Shown here piece by piece: positions 55,160 through 63,754 of a stretch of 64,000 nt of DNA. A program made the translations under genes and the position numbers. The stretch is taken from assembly GCF_000621325.1 (NCBI RefSeq), contig NZ_JHYQ01000019.1, positions 1 through 64,000 on the forward strand, given 5' to 3'. Each line of letters opens with the position of its first letter. Positions within the stretch are counted from its first letter, which is position 1. The DNA comes from Thiothrix lacustris DSM 21227 (GTDB lineage: Bacteria; Pseudomonadota; Gammaproteobacteria; Thiotrichales; Thiotrichaceae). The notes under the pieces are model-generated. The model made no database searches. It had not been told where the DNA came from and was given only the letters and a program-made list of their open reading frames with translations.

Positions 55160-56052
55160 TGCTTAATGTGCGTAGCCGTTTGCAAGCCTGGCAAGAACGT
55201 ATCGAGTCAGTGCTGGATGAGATGCTTCCCCCTGCTTCCACTCACCCCGCCAAGCTGCATGAGGCCTTGCGCTATTCGGTGTTGGATGGCGGTAAGCGAA
55301 TGCGTCCATTGTTGGTGTATGCGACAGGGGAGGCCTTGGGCATTGCGCCTGAGCATCTAGATGTACAGGCCGCCGCTGTTGAACTGATCCACGTGTACTC
55401 TCTGGTGCATGACGATTTGCCTGCGATGGATGATGATGATCTGCGCCGGGGCAAGCCGACCTGTCATAAGGCTTTCGATGAGCCAACCGCGATTTTAGTG
55501 GGTGATGCATTGCAAGCATTGGCATTCCAAATGTTGGCGACACATCCGCGCATGACGGCTTCACCAGCTCAGCGTTTACGCATGATTGAACAATTGGGGC
55601 AGGCGGCGGGTTCGCGTGGCATGGTGGGCGGTCAGGCGCTTGATCTGGCGGCGGTTGGACAGCAGTTGACAGAAATTGAGCTGGAAAACATGCACATTCA
55701 CAAAACGGGAGCATTGATCCGCGCCAGTGTGCTGTTAGCGGCGTATAGTGTAGAGGCGATTGATGTGGAACGTTTGCGGCAACTGGATCATTTTGCCAAA
55801 TGCATTGGTCTGGCATTTCAGGTTCAGGACGATATTCTGGATGTGGAAAGCGATACCCAAACATTGGGTAAAACCCGTGGAGCGGATATTGCAGCGGGAA
55901 AACCCACGTACCCTTCGATCATTGGCTTGTCGGCTTCCAAGATGAAATTACAGGATTTGTATGACGAAGCCTTGGATGCTTTGGTATCCTTGGGAGATTC
56001 TGCCCATTTGCTGCGTGAAATTGCCGAGTTTACGGTCAAGCGCATAAGATAA
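55159..56052 (+). CDS. ispA: Farnesyl diphosphate synthase
   Basis: IspA condenses IPP with DMAPP and then GPP to farnesyl diphosphate, the precursor of quinones and undecaprenyl phosphate. The 297 residues contain the first Asp-rich motif in HDDLPAMDDDDLRRGKPT and the second in FQVQDDILDVES. KTGALIRASV and DGGKRMRPLLVY are also typical. It lies in the xseB-ispA-dxs operon. Confidence 0.95.
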   Translation: MLNVRSRLQAWQERIESVLDEMLPPASTHPAKLHEALRYSVLDGGKRMRPLLVYATGEALGIAPEHLDVQAAAVELIHVYSLVHDDLPAMDDDDLRRGKPTCHKAFDEPTAILVGDALQALAFQMLATHPRMTASPAQRLRMIEQLGQAAGSRGMVGGQALDLAAVGQQLTEIELENMHIHKTGALIRASVLLAAYSVEAIDVERLRQLDHFAKCIGLAFQVQDDILDVESDTQTLGKTRGADIAAGKPTYPSIIGLSASKMKLQDLYDEALDALVSLGDSAHLLREIAEFTVKRIR

Positions 56053-56126
56053 ATAAAAACACAGGAAATACCGACGAATGCCGACCACAGTGCCACCTTT
56101 ACGGTTGATGATTAGGGGTTAATTAC

Positions 56127-58016
56127 GTGCTTGATACCATCCACTCTCCTGCCGATTTACGTCGTCTGGAACTTGATGCGCTACCTGCGTTATGCGCTGA
56201 GTTGCGTGAATTTTTACTGAATTCGGTATCTACCGGGGGAGGCCACTTTTCATCAAATCTGGGAACGGTCGAGCTGACGGTGGCGCTGCATTATGCCTTC
56301 GAGACGCCGCGTGACAAGTTGGTGTGGGATGTGGGGCATCAGGCTTATACGCATAAGATCCTCACCGGGCGGCGTGAGCAGATGGATAGTATTCGCCAGA
56401 AAGATGGCCTGGCAGGTTTTCCGAAGCGCTCTGAAAGTGAGTACGACACGTTTGGGGTGGGGCATTCCAGCACCTCGATCAGTGCAGCGTTGGGCATGGC
56501 GTTGGCAGCACAGCATAAGGGCGAAGATTACGAGTCCATCGCGATTATCGGGGATGGCGCGATGACGGCGGGGATGGCGTATGAAGCCTTGAACCACGCG
56601 GGTGATCTGGATGCCAACCTGATTGTTATCCTCAATGACAATGAAATGTCTATCTCGCCGAACGTGGGGGCATTACGTAAATACCTGACGCGCTTGCTGT
56701 CGGGGCGGATGTATTCGACCATGCGTGAAAGCGGTAAGAAGGCGCTATCGCACAGCAAATCCCTTTCCAAACTGGTCAAGTTGACCGAGGAGCACGTGAA
56801 AGGCATGGTATTGCCCGGCACGCTGTTCGAGGAAATGGGCTTCAAATATTACGGGCCGATTGACGGGCATGATGTGGAGGAGTTGGTGCATGTCCTGCAC
56901 AACCTAAAAAACATCAAAGGGCCGCGCTTGTTGCACGTGCTGACCCAGAAAGGCAAGGGCTACGAGCCTGCGGAAGAAGATCCTTGTACGTATCATGGGG
57001 TAACACCATTCAACCTGAAAACGGGTTTGGTGGCGAGTGCTAAGAAATCCACACCAACGTATACGCAAGTGTTTGGGCAGTGGTTGTGTGACATGGCTGA
57101 ACAAGATGAACGGTTGGTAGGTATTACGCCTGCCATGCGTGAAGGTTCGGGTTTGGTGGCATTTTCTGAGCGTTTTCCTAGCCGCTATTTTGATGTGGGC
57201 ATTGCTGAACAGCACGCAGTGACACTGGCTGCTGGTTTGGCTTGTGATGGCGTCAAGCCGGTGGTGGCTATTTATTCCACGTTTTTGCAACGCGCGTATG
57301 ATCAGTTACTGCATGATGTGGCGATTCAGAACCTGCCGATCGTGTTTGCGATTGACCGCGCCGGGTTGGTGGGTGCGGATGGGCCGACGCATTCTGGTAA
57401 TTACGATTTGTCATTCCTGCGCTGTGTACCGAACATGGTGGTGATGGCACCAACCGAAGAAAATGAGTGCCGCCAGATGTTATATACGGCTTTCCAGATG
57501 AATTGCCCGACAGCGGTGCGTTACCCGCGTGGTAAGGGGATCGGGTTAGAGCCACAAGTGGAGATGCAGGCAATACCGCTGGGCAAAGCGTTGAAGCTGC
57601 GTACTGGTAGGTCGGTGGCTATTTTGTTATTTGGTTCGTTGTTGGCTGAGGCTCAAGCGGCTGCTGAAGAGTTGGATGCGACACTGGTGAATATGCGTTT
57701 TGTTAAGCCTCTCGATAAGTTGATGATTCGGGAGTTAGCACAGTCACACGAGTTACTGGTAACGTTGGAAGACAATGCTGTCATGGGCGGAGCAGGCAGT
57801 GGTGTTAATGAATACCTGCATGAGGCGGGTCTAGCGGTGGAAGTCATGAATTTGGGTTTGCCGGATAGTTACATTGATCATGCGCAACGCGAGGATCAGT
57901 TGGCTGCTTGTGGATTGGATGCGCAAGGGATCGTGCAACGGGTCAACGCGGGGTATGGTGGGCGTATTCGAATTGGCGTAACTTTGTATCCTGTGCCACA
58001 ATACGTGACAAAGTGA
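56127..58016 (+). CDS. dxs: 1-deoxy-D-xylulose-5-phosphate synthase
   Basis: Dxs is the thiamine-diphosphate enzyme that starts the MEP isoprenoid pathway from pyruvate and glyceraldehyde 3-phosphate. The 629 residues begin at GTG 56127, eight bases after AGGGG. Domain I has [18 protein letters not shown] and the ThDP-binding [15 protein letters not shown]; domain II has [13 protein letters not shown] with the catalytic Glu and [15 protein letters not shown]; domain III carries the C-terminal transketolase fold. It follows ispA by 74 bases. Confidence 0.97.
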   Translation: MLDTIHSPADLRRLELDALPALCAELREFLLNSVSTGGGHFSSNLGTVELTVALHYAFETPRDKLVWDVGHQAYTHKILTGRREQMDSIRQKDGLAGFPKRSESEYDTFGVGHSSTSISAALGMALAAQHKGEDYESIAIIGDGAMTAGMAYEALNHAGDLDANLIVILNDNEMSISPNVGALRKYLTRLLSGRMYSTMRESGKKALSHSKSLSKLVKLTEEHVKGMVLPGTLFEEMGFKYYGPIDGHDVEELVHVLHNLKNIKGPRLLHVLTQKGKGYEPAEEDPCTYHGVTPFNLKTGLVASAKKSTPTYTQVFGQWLCDMAEQDERLVGITPAMREGSGLVAFSERFPSRYFDVGIAEQHAVTLAAGLACDGVKPVVAIYSTFLQRAYDQLLHDVAIQNLPIVFAIDRAGLVGADGPTHSGNYDLSFLRCVPNMVVMAPTEENECRQMLYTAFQMNCPTAVRYPRGKGIGLEPQVEMQAIPLGKALKLRTGRSVAILLFGSLLAEAQAAAEELDATLVNMRFVKPLDKLMIRELAQSHELLVTLEDNAVMGGAGSGVNEYLHEAGLAVEVMNLGLPDSYIDHAQREDQLAACGLDAQGIVQRVNAGYGGRIRIGVTLYPVPQYVTK

Positions 58017-58091
58017 AGTGTCAGAAATCGACTATAATCCTATGAAAAAGTTGATTCTGTCTGTATTTCCCCAATTCCTGAGGAGTGGTTC

Positions 58092-58715
58092 ATGAAGTTT
58101 ATTGTTGGCTTTTTCAGCCTTGAATGGATGCGTGTTTTTGATTTCATTGCACCGTTAGTTATCCGCCTGTTTCTTGCCCCGATGTTTTGGATATCGGGTG
58201 TTAAGCATTTGGGGTTGTTCTCCAGTTCTGATTTTGCCTTTTACAATCCGTTGACATGGGTGAATCCCGAAGCTTTCCAGCAAAGTGTTGCTGCACTTAA
58301 CAACACAGTATTTCCGGGCATGGGCACTGAAACACTGTTGATTTTGTTGGGTACGATTGAGGTTGTGGCTGCGATCTTGTTGATCTTGGGTTTGGGGGTA
58401 CGTTGGGTGGCGCTGGCACTGATGTTTGTGGTCGTCGTATTGGGTTTGATCGCGATGGGTGATGCTGGTTTCCTCAACACCATGGAACAATTGGTCATGA
58501 GCCACGGTTACACTGATATGGCTAATAACCTCACTGAAGTTTATTTAGTCTATTTCATTCTGCTACTGGCCTTGTTCTTTATGGGTGCTGGTCGTTGGTT
58601 TAGCCTAGATTGGTATGTTTACCGCAACTTTATGCAACGCATTGACAGTAATTCTGCGCATCATGATCCGTTTGAAATTGATGCAACAGATGAACCAGGC
58701 ATAAGCAAGATGTAA
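58092..58715 (+). CDS. DoxX-like membrane protein
   Basis: The 207-residue product has four hydrophobic helices, near residues 18-40, 82-105, 107-128 and 150-172. The first carries RLFLAPMFWISGVKHL, typical of the DoxX/DoxD family; the loop (about 45-80) is longer than in many members. DoxX proteins are linked to thiol or quinone redox chemistry in the membrane. The true substrate here is unknown. CTGAGGAG precedes the ATG. Confidence 0.78.
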   Translation: MKFIVGFFSLEWMRVFDFIAPLVIRLFLAPMFWISGVKHLGLFSSSDFAFYNPLTWVNPEAFQQSVAALNNTVFPGMGTETLLILLGTIEVVAAILLILGLGVRWVALALMFVVVVLGLIAMGDAGFLNTMEQLVMSHGYTDMANNLTEVYLVYFILLLALFFMGAGRWFSLDWYVYRNFMQRIDSNSAHHDPFEIDATDEPGISKM

Positions 58716-58734
58716 GCGCTGATTGATGCTTCTT

Positions 58735-58762
58735 AAAAAGGCTGCCCAATGGCAGCCTTTTT
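58735..58762 (+). terminator. Bidirectional terminator after the DoxX-like gene
   Basis: AAAAAGGCTGCC and GGCAGCCTTTTT form a 12-bp stem over CAAT, with A- and T-runs on both sides. It serves the DoxX-like gene on one strand and the 58767-59024 gene on the other. Confidence 0.9.
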
Positions 58763-58766
58763 CGTT

Positions 58767-59024
58767 TTAACGGAGTTCACCGCGTTCACGCATGGCTTTG
58801 ACTTTCTGATCATTGCGCTTCATCAGTTGCAGGGTTAGGTAAATTTTGGCGGGAATCGAGAGAAACAAGCCACCCGCAATTAAGCCTGCTACCAATGCAA
58901 TGCCTTGGACACCATGCCCAGTCACAATATCAGTAAAAATGACCAAACCAACGCCGATGGCGGCAATGCTTAGACCCATGATAATCAACCCGTACATGAA
59001 CCGGGTGAGTTGTTGTTCTTTCAT
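58767..59024 (-). CDS. Small two-helix membrane protein of unknown function
   Basis: The 85-residue product has two hydrophobic stretches (about 9-32 and 39-60) rich in Gly, Ile and Ala, a basic C-terminal tail (KRNDQKVKAMRERGELR) and a short polar N-terminus. The positive tail suggests a cytoplasmic C-terminus. I do not recognise a family. It shares the bidirectional terminator with the DoxX-like gene. Confidence 0.68.
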   Translation of the reverse strand: MKEQQLTRFMYGLIIMGLSIAAIGVGLVIFTDIVTGHGVQGIALVAGLIAGGLFLSIPAKIYLTLQLMKRNDQKVKAMRERGELR

Positions 59025-59216
59025 GGAGTAGCCGCCTTTGCGTTGAGGTATAAACTTCCTATTATCCAGTGGTAGATCTGTGAGTAACTGATTTTTATCA
59101 ACAATACATTAGTTGCTACTAATATACTGACCTTGAATATCTGTTTTTACTTGCAGTTGCTTGGGCTAGCTACTATATTAGAAATATCTAATATTTATTG
59201 GCTACGGGCTTTTAAG

Positions 59217-59696
59217 ATGAATTGGCTAAAAAAATTAATAGTAGGTATGACTTGTTGGGCGGTCATGCTGGTCGCTTCCGCTAGTAATGCGGATGGTTCT
59301 GAGCACCCTAAATTGACGTTGATCTATGATTCCCCTTATGGATTTGAAGAAACGTTGGAATCATTACGTAATACCATTCATGCCCACAATTTCCGCGTAT
59401 TTCCCGATCGCTATTTAGAAGAAGGGCTGACGGACGAATTTTCCGTGAATACCCATCAAGTCAGTGTACGTTTCTGCAATTTTAGTGATTTGCATGAAGC
59501 ACTTGAGATTGAGCCTCAAGTAGGTGTGGTGTTGCCTTGTACAATTACTGTCATTGAAAGAGAGGATGGCAAAGTTCAACTGTTGACGGGTAATGTTCAG
59601 GCTATGTTGACGCTGTTTGATAACCCTAAGCTGACCGCTGCATTTCAGGATCTAGAGGATAAGTATCAGGCCATTATTGATGAGGTAACGCTATGA
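59217..59696 (+). CDS. DUF302-like exported protein, first of a pair
   Basis: From ATG 59217 the 159-residue product starts with a signal peptide (LIVGMTCWAVMLVASASNADG). An in-frame TTG at 59133 would add 28 residues ahead of it and is less likely. The mature part has the DUF302-like order: YDSPYGFEETLESLRNTIHAHN helix, VRFCNFSDLHEAL and LPCTITVIEREDGKVQL, with Cys in the last two. The stop overlaps the next gene by four bases, so both products are made together. The function is unknown. Confidence 0.68.
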   Translation: MNWLKKLIVGMTCWAVMLVASASNADGSEHPKLTLIYDSPYGFEETLESLRNTIHAHNFRVFPDRYLEEGLTDEFSVNTHQVSVRFCNFSDLHEALEIEPQVGVVLPCTITVIEREDGKVQLLTGNVQAMLTLFDNPKLTAAFQDLEDKYQAIIDEVTL

Positions 59697-60178
59697 AATT
59701 TTTAACTGTCGGTTTGTGGGGAGCCTTAGTGACAGGGTTACTGTTTGCCCCTGTTCATGCTGCTGAAAAGTTACTGACCGTGCATTCTCAGCAAGCGTTC
59801 GAACCAGCGTTGGAGCAGGTGCAGGAGGTGTTGAGTAAACACCATTTTACGGTGGCGCATATCCAGAAGTGTGACGGTGGCTTACATGATATGGGTTACA
59901 GCACCGATAGCTATCGTATTGTATTCTTTGGGCGTTTGGATGAGGTACGTGCATTAAGCAAGACGCATCCAGAATTGGTGCCATTGTTTCCCTTTAAGCT
60001 AGCGGTTTATGCTAAGGGTAAGGATACTGTTTTTTCTATCCTGAATCCTACGCAGCTGGCGCCATTGTTGGATGCAGATAAGGATTTACAGCAGCAGTTA
60101 AGCGCGTGGGAACAAGATTTTCGTGCCGTATTGGGTGAAATGCAGGATGTGCAGGTTCAGGTTGCACATGCTCACTAA
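59693..60178 (+). CDS. DUF302-like exported protein, second of a pair
   Basis: The 161-residue product has a signal peptide (MKFLTVGLWGALVTGLLFAPVHA) and a mature part that follows the same plan as its neighbour: FEPALEQVQEVLSKHHFTV helix, YRIVFFGRLDEVRAL, LFPFKLAVYAKGKDTVF and SILNPTQLAPLL. The LNP..L end is shared with the 3588-4025 protein. Only one Cys (KCDG) is visible. The ATGA overlap with the first gene points to a paired or heteromeric product in the periplasm. The pair converges on the coiled-coil gene with 16 bases between the stops. Confidence 0.68.
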   Translation: MKFLTVGLWGALVTGLLFAPVHAAEKLLTVHSQQAFEPALEQVQEVLSKHHFTVAHIQKCDGGLHDMGYSTDSYRIVFFGRLDEVRALSKTHPELVPLFPFKLAVYAKGKDTVFSILNPTQLAPLLDADKDLQQQLSAWEQDFRAVLGEMQDVQVQVAHAH

Positions 60179-60194
60179 GTTTGGTCGATAATAT

Positions 60195-62219
60195 TTAAGC
60201 CGTTGCGCTGTAGGTGCGTAGCTGCTGTCCTAGCTTTTGTAATAGCACATCACGTTGTTGTAAGGCTTTTTCTTTGTGCAGTAATTGTTGGTTGAGTTGC
60301 GCAATGATGGTGTCTTTGAGGTTGATTACCTTGTCACGTTGTTCCAGCCGCTGCTCAATAGCTTGGCGGGCGGCATCATGCTGCTGCTGTTGCTGGGTGA
60401 TGTCCGCAAGATTATCTAGATGTTTTAATAGGCTGGCTTCTCGAACCGTATAATCTTGTTCTAATTTTTCCAGATGATTTTCGCGTTGTTGCATTTTGAG
60501 TAATGCTGCTTCGCGTTCGGTTTCTTGTTGCTGGTGTTTGGCATTGAGGTCGCTCAGTATTTGGTGTTGTTGCAGCAAGGCAGTTTCACGTTCGGCGAAT
60601 TGACGTTCTTTAGCGAGGAGATGTTGTTCACGTTCTGCTAGTTGTGCTTCACGTTGTTGCTGGGTCTGTTGGAAGGTTTCGCGTTCGGCTTCTTGTGACT
60701 GCTGCTTTTTGGTGAGTTCGCTGAGCGTGGCGATATGTTGCAGTAGCAAGGTTTCGTGATTGGTGTGTTGTTGTTCGCGTTCCGTCAGTTGGGTTTCACG
60801 CGTGTGAAGATCGCTTTCACGCTTGATCAGGTGTTGTTCGCGCTCACTGAGCAGTTGCCCTTGCTCTAGAATGTGCTGGTCTTTGGTTTGCAGGGTTTTG
60901 TCACGTTCACTGAGTTGTTGGGTAATTTCTTGCTGTTGTTGTTCCTGCTGCTGGATGAGTTGGTCTTTTTCGAGTAGCAAGGTGTCTTTGTTGCTGACCA
61001 GCGTGGTGTATTCGCTGAGATGTTTTTCCTTGTCGAGCAGGATGCCTTGCAGTTCAGTGACATGTAAGTGATGTGTGTCGATGTGTTGTTGCTGTGTTTG
61101 CAAGCGTTGGTCAAGAGTGTTGATATGTGCTTGCAGTTCGCTGATCGATTGGTCACGACTTTGGATTTCTTTGTCACGTTCCTGTAATTGCAGGAATTGC
61201 GCGGTGATCTGTTCATCACGGCGTTGTAGGTTGCGTTCGCGTTCGTTGATGGTTTGATCGCGCACGGCAAGGTGCTGGTCTTTGGCTAATGTCTGATTGC
61301 CTTGTTGGATGAGTAGTTGTTCGCGTTCTTGTGCAAGGCTGTCTTTTTCGTGCATCAACCGAGTTTGTTCGGCTAGTTGTTCATTGCGTAGGCTGATTTG
61401 TTCAACCTTGCGACGTACTAGGCTATCACGTTGGTGAATCTGTTGATCTTTTTGGAGGATTAGGTCATCACGGCGTTGTAATAATCGGTCAAAATCCCGC
61501 TGACGCAGATCGCGTTGCTGGATGTGTTGGTCGCGTTCTTTGATGTGACGGTCACGGTCGGAAAGTTGACGGTTACGCTCACTGATGACTTGTTCTTGGG
61601 TGTAAATGCGTTTTTGATGGTCACGTATCCAGCGGTTGAGTTCGTCGAGTTGTTGGCTGAGTTCCTGAATGTTTTCGTCGCGTTTGCCAATTTGTTTGTC
61701 ACGATTGTCAAGTTCGCGGTCACGCTTGCCGATGTGATTGTCTTTTTCTTCTAAACGACGGTTGCGGATGTGAATTTGATCTTCACGCTCCAGAATGTAT
61801 TTTTCTTTCTGGTTGGAGCGTTGTTCGATTTCCCGAGCACGATTTTCCAGTTCACGGATCAGTTGGTCACGTTCCTGAATGACAACTTCTTTTTGGTGAA
61901 GGGTAGCGTCACGTTGGGCAATCTGTTTGTCGCGCTCTAGTGAGTTGCTCTGGTTCTGTTGCAGCAGGTGTTCTTTATCATTAAGCAGATGCTCTTTGCG
62001 CTCCATGTGCTGGTCACGCTCTAACAATGATTGTTCCAGCGTTTCGATGAGCTTGTCTCTGCTTTGCAGGATGTTATCGAAGCCGTTTAAGCGTGCTTCG
62101 GTGACTTTGAGACGCTCAGCTGCATCCCGCCAACGGTCGATCAGTATTTGGCGGTCGGTCGCGGTGAGGAAGCGATTGCCCTCGATTTTTTCGATAAGCG
62201 CTTGTTCTTCTCTATTCAT
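60195..62219 (-). CDS. Long heptad-repeat coiled-coil protein
   Basis: The 674-residue product has a short unique start (about 1-45, IEGNRFLTATDRQILIDRWR), then about 610 residues of nearly continuous coiled coil. Its core is a seven-residue unit of the form (R/K)(D/E)xx(I/L)xx, e.g. RDKQIGK, RDRHIKE, RDQHIQQ and KDQQIHQ. Gln, Glu, Arg, Lys and Leu dominate; there is no Cys, no Trp after the N-terminus and no membrane segment. It ends QQLRTYSATA. It lacks the heads of SMC proteins. It resembles cytoskeletal, scaffold or length-setting proteins in composition, but I cannot name a family. It is divergent from rpoH across 171 bases. Confidence 0.8.
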   Translation of the reverse strand: MNREEQALIEKIEGNRFLTATDRQILIDRWRDAAERLKVTEARLNGFDNILQSRDKLIETLEQSLLERDQHMERKEHLLNDKEHLLQQNQSNSLERDKQIAQRDATLHQKEVVIQERDQLIRELENRAREIEQRSNQKEKYILEREDQIHIRNRRLEEKDNHIGKRDRELDNRDKQIGKRDENIQELSQQLDELNRWIRDHQKRIYTQEQVISERNRQLSDRDRHIKERDQHIQQRDLRQRDFDRLLQRRDDLILQKDQQIHQRDSLVRRKVEQISLRNEQLAEQTRLMHEKDSLAQEREQLLIQQGNQTLAKDQHLAVRDQTINERERNLQRRDEQITAQFLQLQERDKEIQSRDQSISELQAHINTLDQRLQTQQQHIDTHHLHVTELQGILLDKEKHLSEYTTLVSNKDTLLLEKDQLIQQQEQQQQEITQQLSERDKTLQTKDQHILEQGQLLSEREQHLIKRESDLHTRETQLTEREQQHTNHETLLLQHIATLSELTKKQQSQEAERETFQQTQQQREAQLAEREQHLLAKERQFAERETALLQQHQILSDLNAKHQQQETEREAALLKMQQRENHLEKLEQDYTVREASLLKHLDNLADITQQQQQHDAARQAIEQRLEQRDKVINLKDTIIAQLNQQLLHKEKALQQRDVLLQKLGQQLRTYSATA

Positions 62220-62330
62220 TGTTATTATTCAGCTTGTCCGTTTGTTCCCTGTTGATGATGATAATGTGCTAAAAATAACGTGGCATGAATCATTTGTAAT
62301 GTCAGAATAAAAGCGAAACCAAACGGGGTA

Positions 62331-62357
62331 TTAGCACTCTAACGCTGTGAGTGCTAG
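62331..62357 (+). promoter_or_regulatory. CIRCE element (HrcA operator) upstream of rpoH
   Basis: TTAGCACTC-N9-GAGTGCTAG (62331-62339 and 62349-62357) matches the CIRCE consensus TTAGCACTC-N9-GAGTGCTAA with one mismatch in the last base. CIRCE is bound by the heat-shock repressor HrcA. It lies 34 bases before the rpoH start codon. Confidence 0.92.
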
Positions 62358-62390
62358 GATAGTAAGAGAACTATATTAAGGAGACGACGC

Positions 62391-63257
62391 ATGACTAGTG
62401 CATTGATGCTTAGAGGACAAACACTTCCAGTTCCTGTTGGGAATTTGGAAAGTTATATCCATGCTATCCATGCCATTCCCGTGCTGACTGTAGAAGAAGA
62501 ACGTGGTTTGGCTGACCGCCTGAAGTATGAAAGTGATTTGGAAGCAGCCCGTCAGTTGATCCTACATAACCTGCGTTTTGTAGTGAAAGTGGCGCGTGGC
62601 TACAGTGGTTATGGGCTGCCACTGGGTGATTTGGTACAAGAGGGTAACGTCGGTTTGATGAAAGCCGTTAAGCGTTTTGACCCTGAAATGAATGTACGGC
62701 TGATTTCTTTTGCTGTTCACTGGATTCGTGCGGAAATTCACGAATTTATCCTGCGCAATTGGAAAATTGTCAAAGTGGCAACCACCAAAGCGCAGCGCAA
62801 ATTATTTTTCAACCTGCGTAGCAGCAAAAAGCGGCTAGGTTGGTTAAATCATGAAGAAGCTCAGTCGATGGCCAGTGATCTGGGTGTGAGTACGGCCGAA
62901 GTGCTGGAAATGGAAAAGCGCATGAGCGCCCACGATGTTGCCTTTGATTTGGGCGTGGATCAGGATGATGACGATGCCAGCAGTTTCTCACCAAGCCAGT
63001 ATTTGGCAGCTGAGTCAGCGGATCCCTCCGAGAGGCTAGAAGCGGAAGAGTGGGATGCTTACACCCGCGAACGTTTTCAGGATGCGATGGAGGGTCTGGA
63101 TGCACGTAGCCGCGATATTCTCGCCAGTCGTTGGTTAGTGGAAGAGAAAGCGACGCTGCATGAATTAGCAGACAAATACAGCGTATCTGCTGAGCGTATC
63201 CGTCAATTGGAAAATGCTGCCATCAACAAGCTGCGATTAGCGGTGGTGGAGGCATAA
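62391..63257 (+). CDS. rpoH: Heat-shock sigma factor RpoH (sigma-32)
   Basis: RpoH directs RNA polymerase to heat-shock promoters. The 288 residues have region 2 ([50 protein letters not shown]), the diagnostic RpoH box [10 protein letters not shown] directly after region 2.4, and region 4 ([19 protein letters not shown]). AAGGAG precedes ATG 62391. The CIRCE operator in front suggests HrcA repression in addition to any control at protein level. Confidence 0.96.
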   Translation: MTSALMLRGQTLPVPVGNLESYIHAIHAIPVLTVEEERGLADRLKYESDLEAARQLILHNLRFVVKVARGYSGYGLPLGDLVQEGNVGLMKAVKRFDPEMNVRLISFAVHWIRAEIHEFILRNWKIVKVATTKAQRKLFFNLRSSKKRLGWLNHEEAQSMASDLGVSTAEVLEMEKRMSAHDVAFDLGVDQDDDDASSFSPSQYLAAESADPSERLEAEEWDAYTRERFQDAMEGLDARSRDILASRWLVEEKATLHELADKYSVSAERIRQLENAAINKLRLAVVEA

Positions 63258-63284
63258 AAAAAGGCCGCATAAGCGGCCTTTTTT
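63257..63284 (+). terminator. Intrinsic terminator after rpoH
   Basis: GGCCGC and GCGGCC, extended by A/T pairs to 12 bp, close over ATAA and are followed by a T-run. The A-run on the other side makes it bidirectional, so it can also serve the small minus-strand genes. Confidence 0.9.
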
Positions 63285-63301
63285 GTGCCTATATCAGTTG
63301 C

Positions 63302-63397
63302 TTAGCCAAAGAAAGCGACAGATAAAAAGCTAAACCAAGCAAATCCAATCAATGCCGTCACGATAAGCATCGGCAGGCCAAAATCCCAGCTAAACAT
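63302..63397 (-). CDS. Micro-protein with one membrane helix, copy 1
   Basis: A 31-codon frame starts MFSWDFGLPMLIVTALIGF and ends FLSVAFFG. AGAGG lies nine bases before its ATG. It is a paralogue of the next gene (63509-63601): both share MFS(W/F)D(F/Y)GLP, then a hydrophobic stretch and FAWFSF(L/F)SV(A/V)F. A start, a ribosome-binding site and a conserved paralogue make a real gene likely despite the length. The whole molecule is essentially one transmembrane helix. I do not recognise a family. Confidence 0.75.
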   Translation of the reverse strand: MFSWDFGLPMLIVTALIGFAWFSFLSVAFFG

Positions 63398-63508
63398 ATC
63401 CACATACCTCTAAAATACTTATGTGTATTAGAGGATAAAGGAATAGCGCCCCCCTGACAAGATCGGGAGGGGTGGATGAATTCACGCAGTCTTAGTTTGT
63501 TGGCTGGA

Positions 63509-63601
63509 TTAAGCGAATACGACTGAGAAGAAGCTGAACCATGCAAACAGAATCAGTGCAATAACAATGGCAGCCGGTAAACCATAATCAAAACTAAACA
63601 T
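63509..63601 (-). CDS. Micro-protein with one membrane helix, copy 2
   Basis: A 30-codon frame starts MFSFDYGLPAAIVIALILF and ends FFSVVFA. AAGGA lies eight bases before its ATG, a strong ribosome-binding site. It is homologous to the 63302-63397 product over its entire length, and the 111-base gap between them is not coding. It is probably a subunit or stabiliser of a membrane complex, as is common for proteins this small, but no partner is visible nearby. Confidence 0.75.
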   Translation of the reverse strand: MFSFDYGLPAAIVIALILFAWFSFFSVVFA

Positions 63602-63690
63602 GGGTATATCCTTTCAGGTGTCTCAATAATCAATGTAGCCAGTGTGCCTGAAGCCCGTTTGTTGAAACTTGATATGGCTCAATAATTTGG

Positions 63691-63723
63691 GTTGGTCATG
63701 ACAACTCCATGAAAGATTTCATG
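63691..63723. promoter_or_regulatory. Two adjacent palindromes before the HNH-like gene
   Basis: GTTGgTCATGACAAC (63691-63705) and CATGAAAGATTTCATG (63708-63723) are inverted repeats only two bases apart in the gap 63602-63754. They may be operator sites for a regulator of the HNH-like gene or of the micro-protein genes; I cannot name the regulator. Confidence 0.4.
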
Positions 63724-63754
63724 AATACTTGATTTATGTCAGGAATCTGCAATC

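Noticed and set aside
60214-62310. Plus-strand frames opposite the coiled-coil gene that encode Cys/Ser/Leu-rich peptides.
   Set aside because: They are the mirror of Gln/Glu/Arg codons in the coiled-coil gene and lack start signals.
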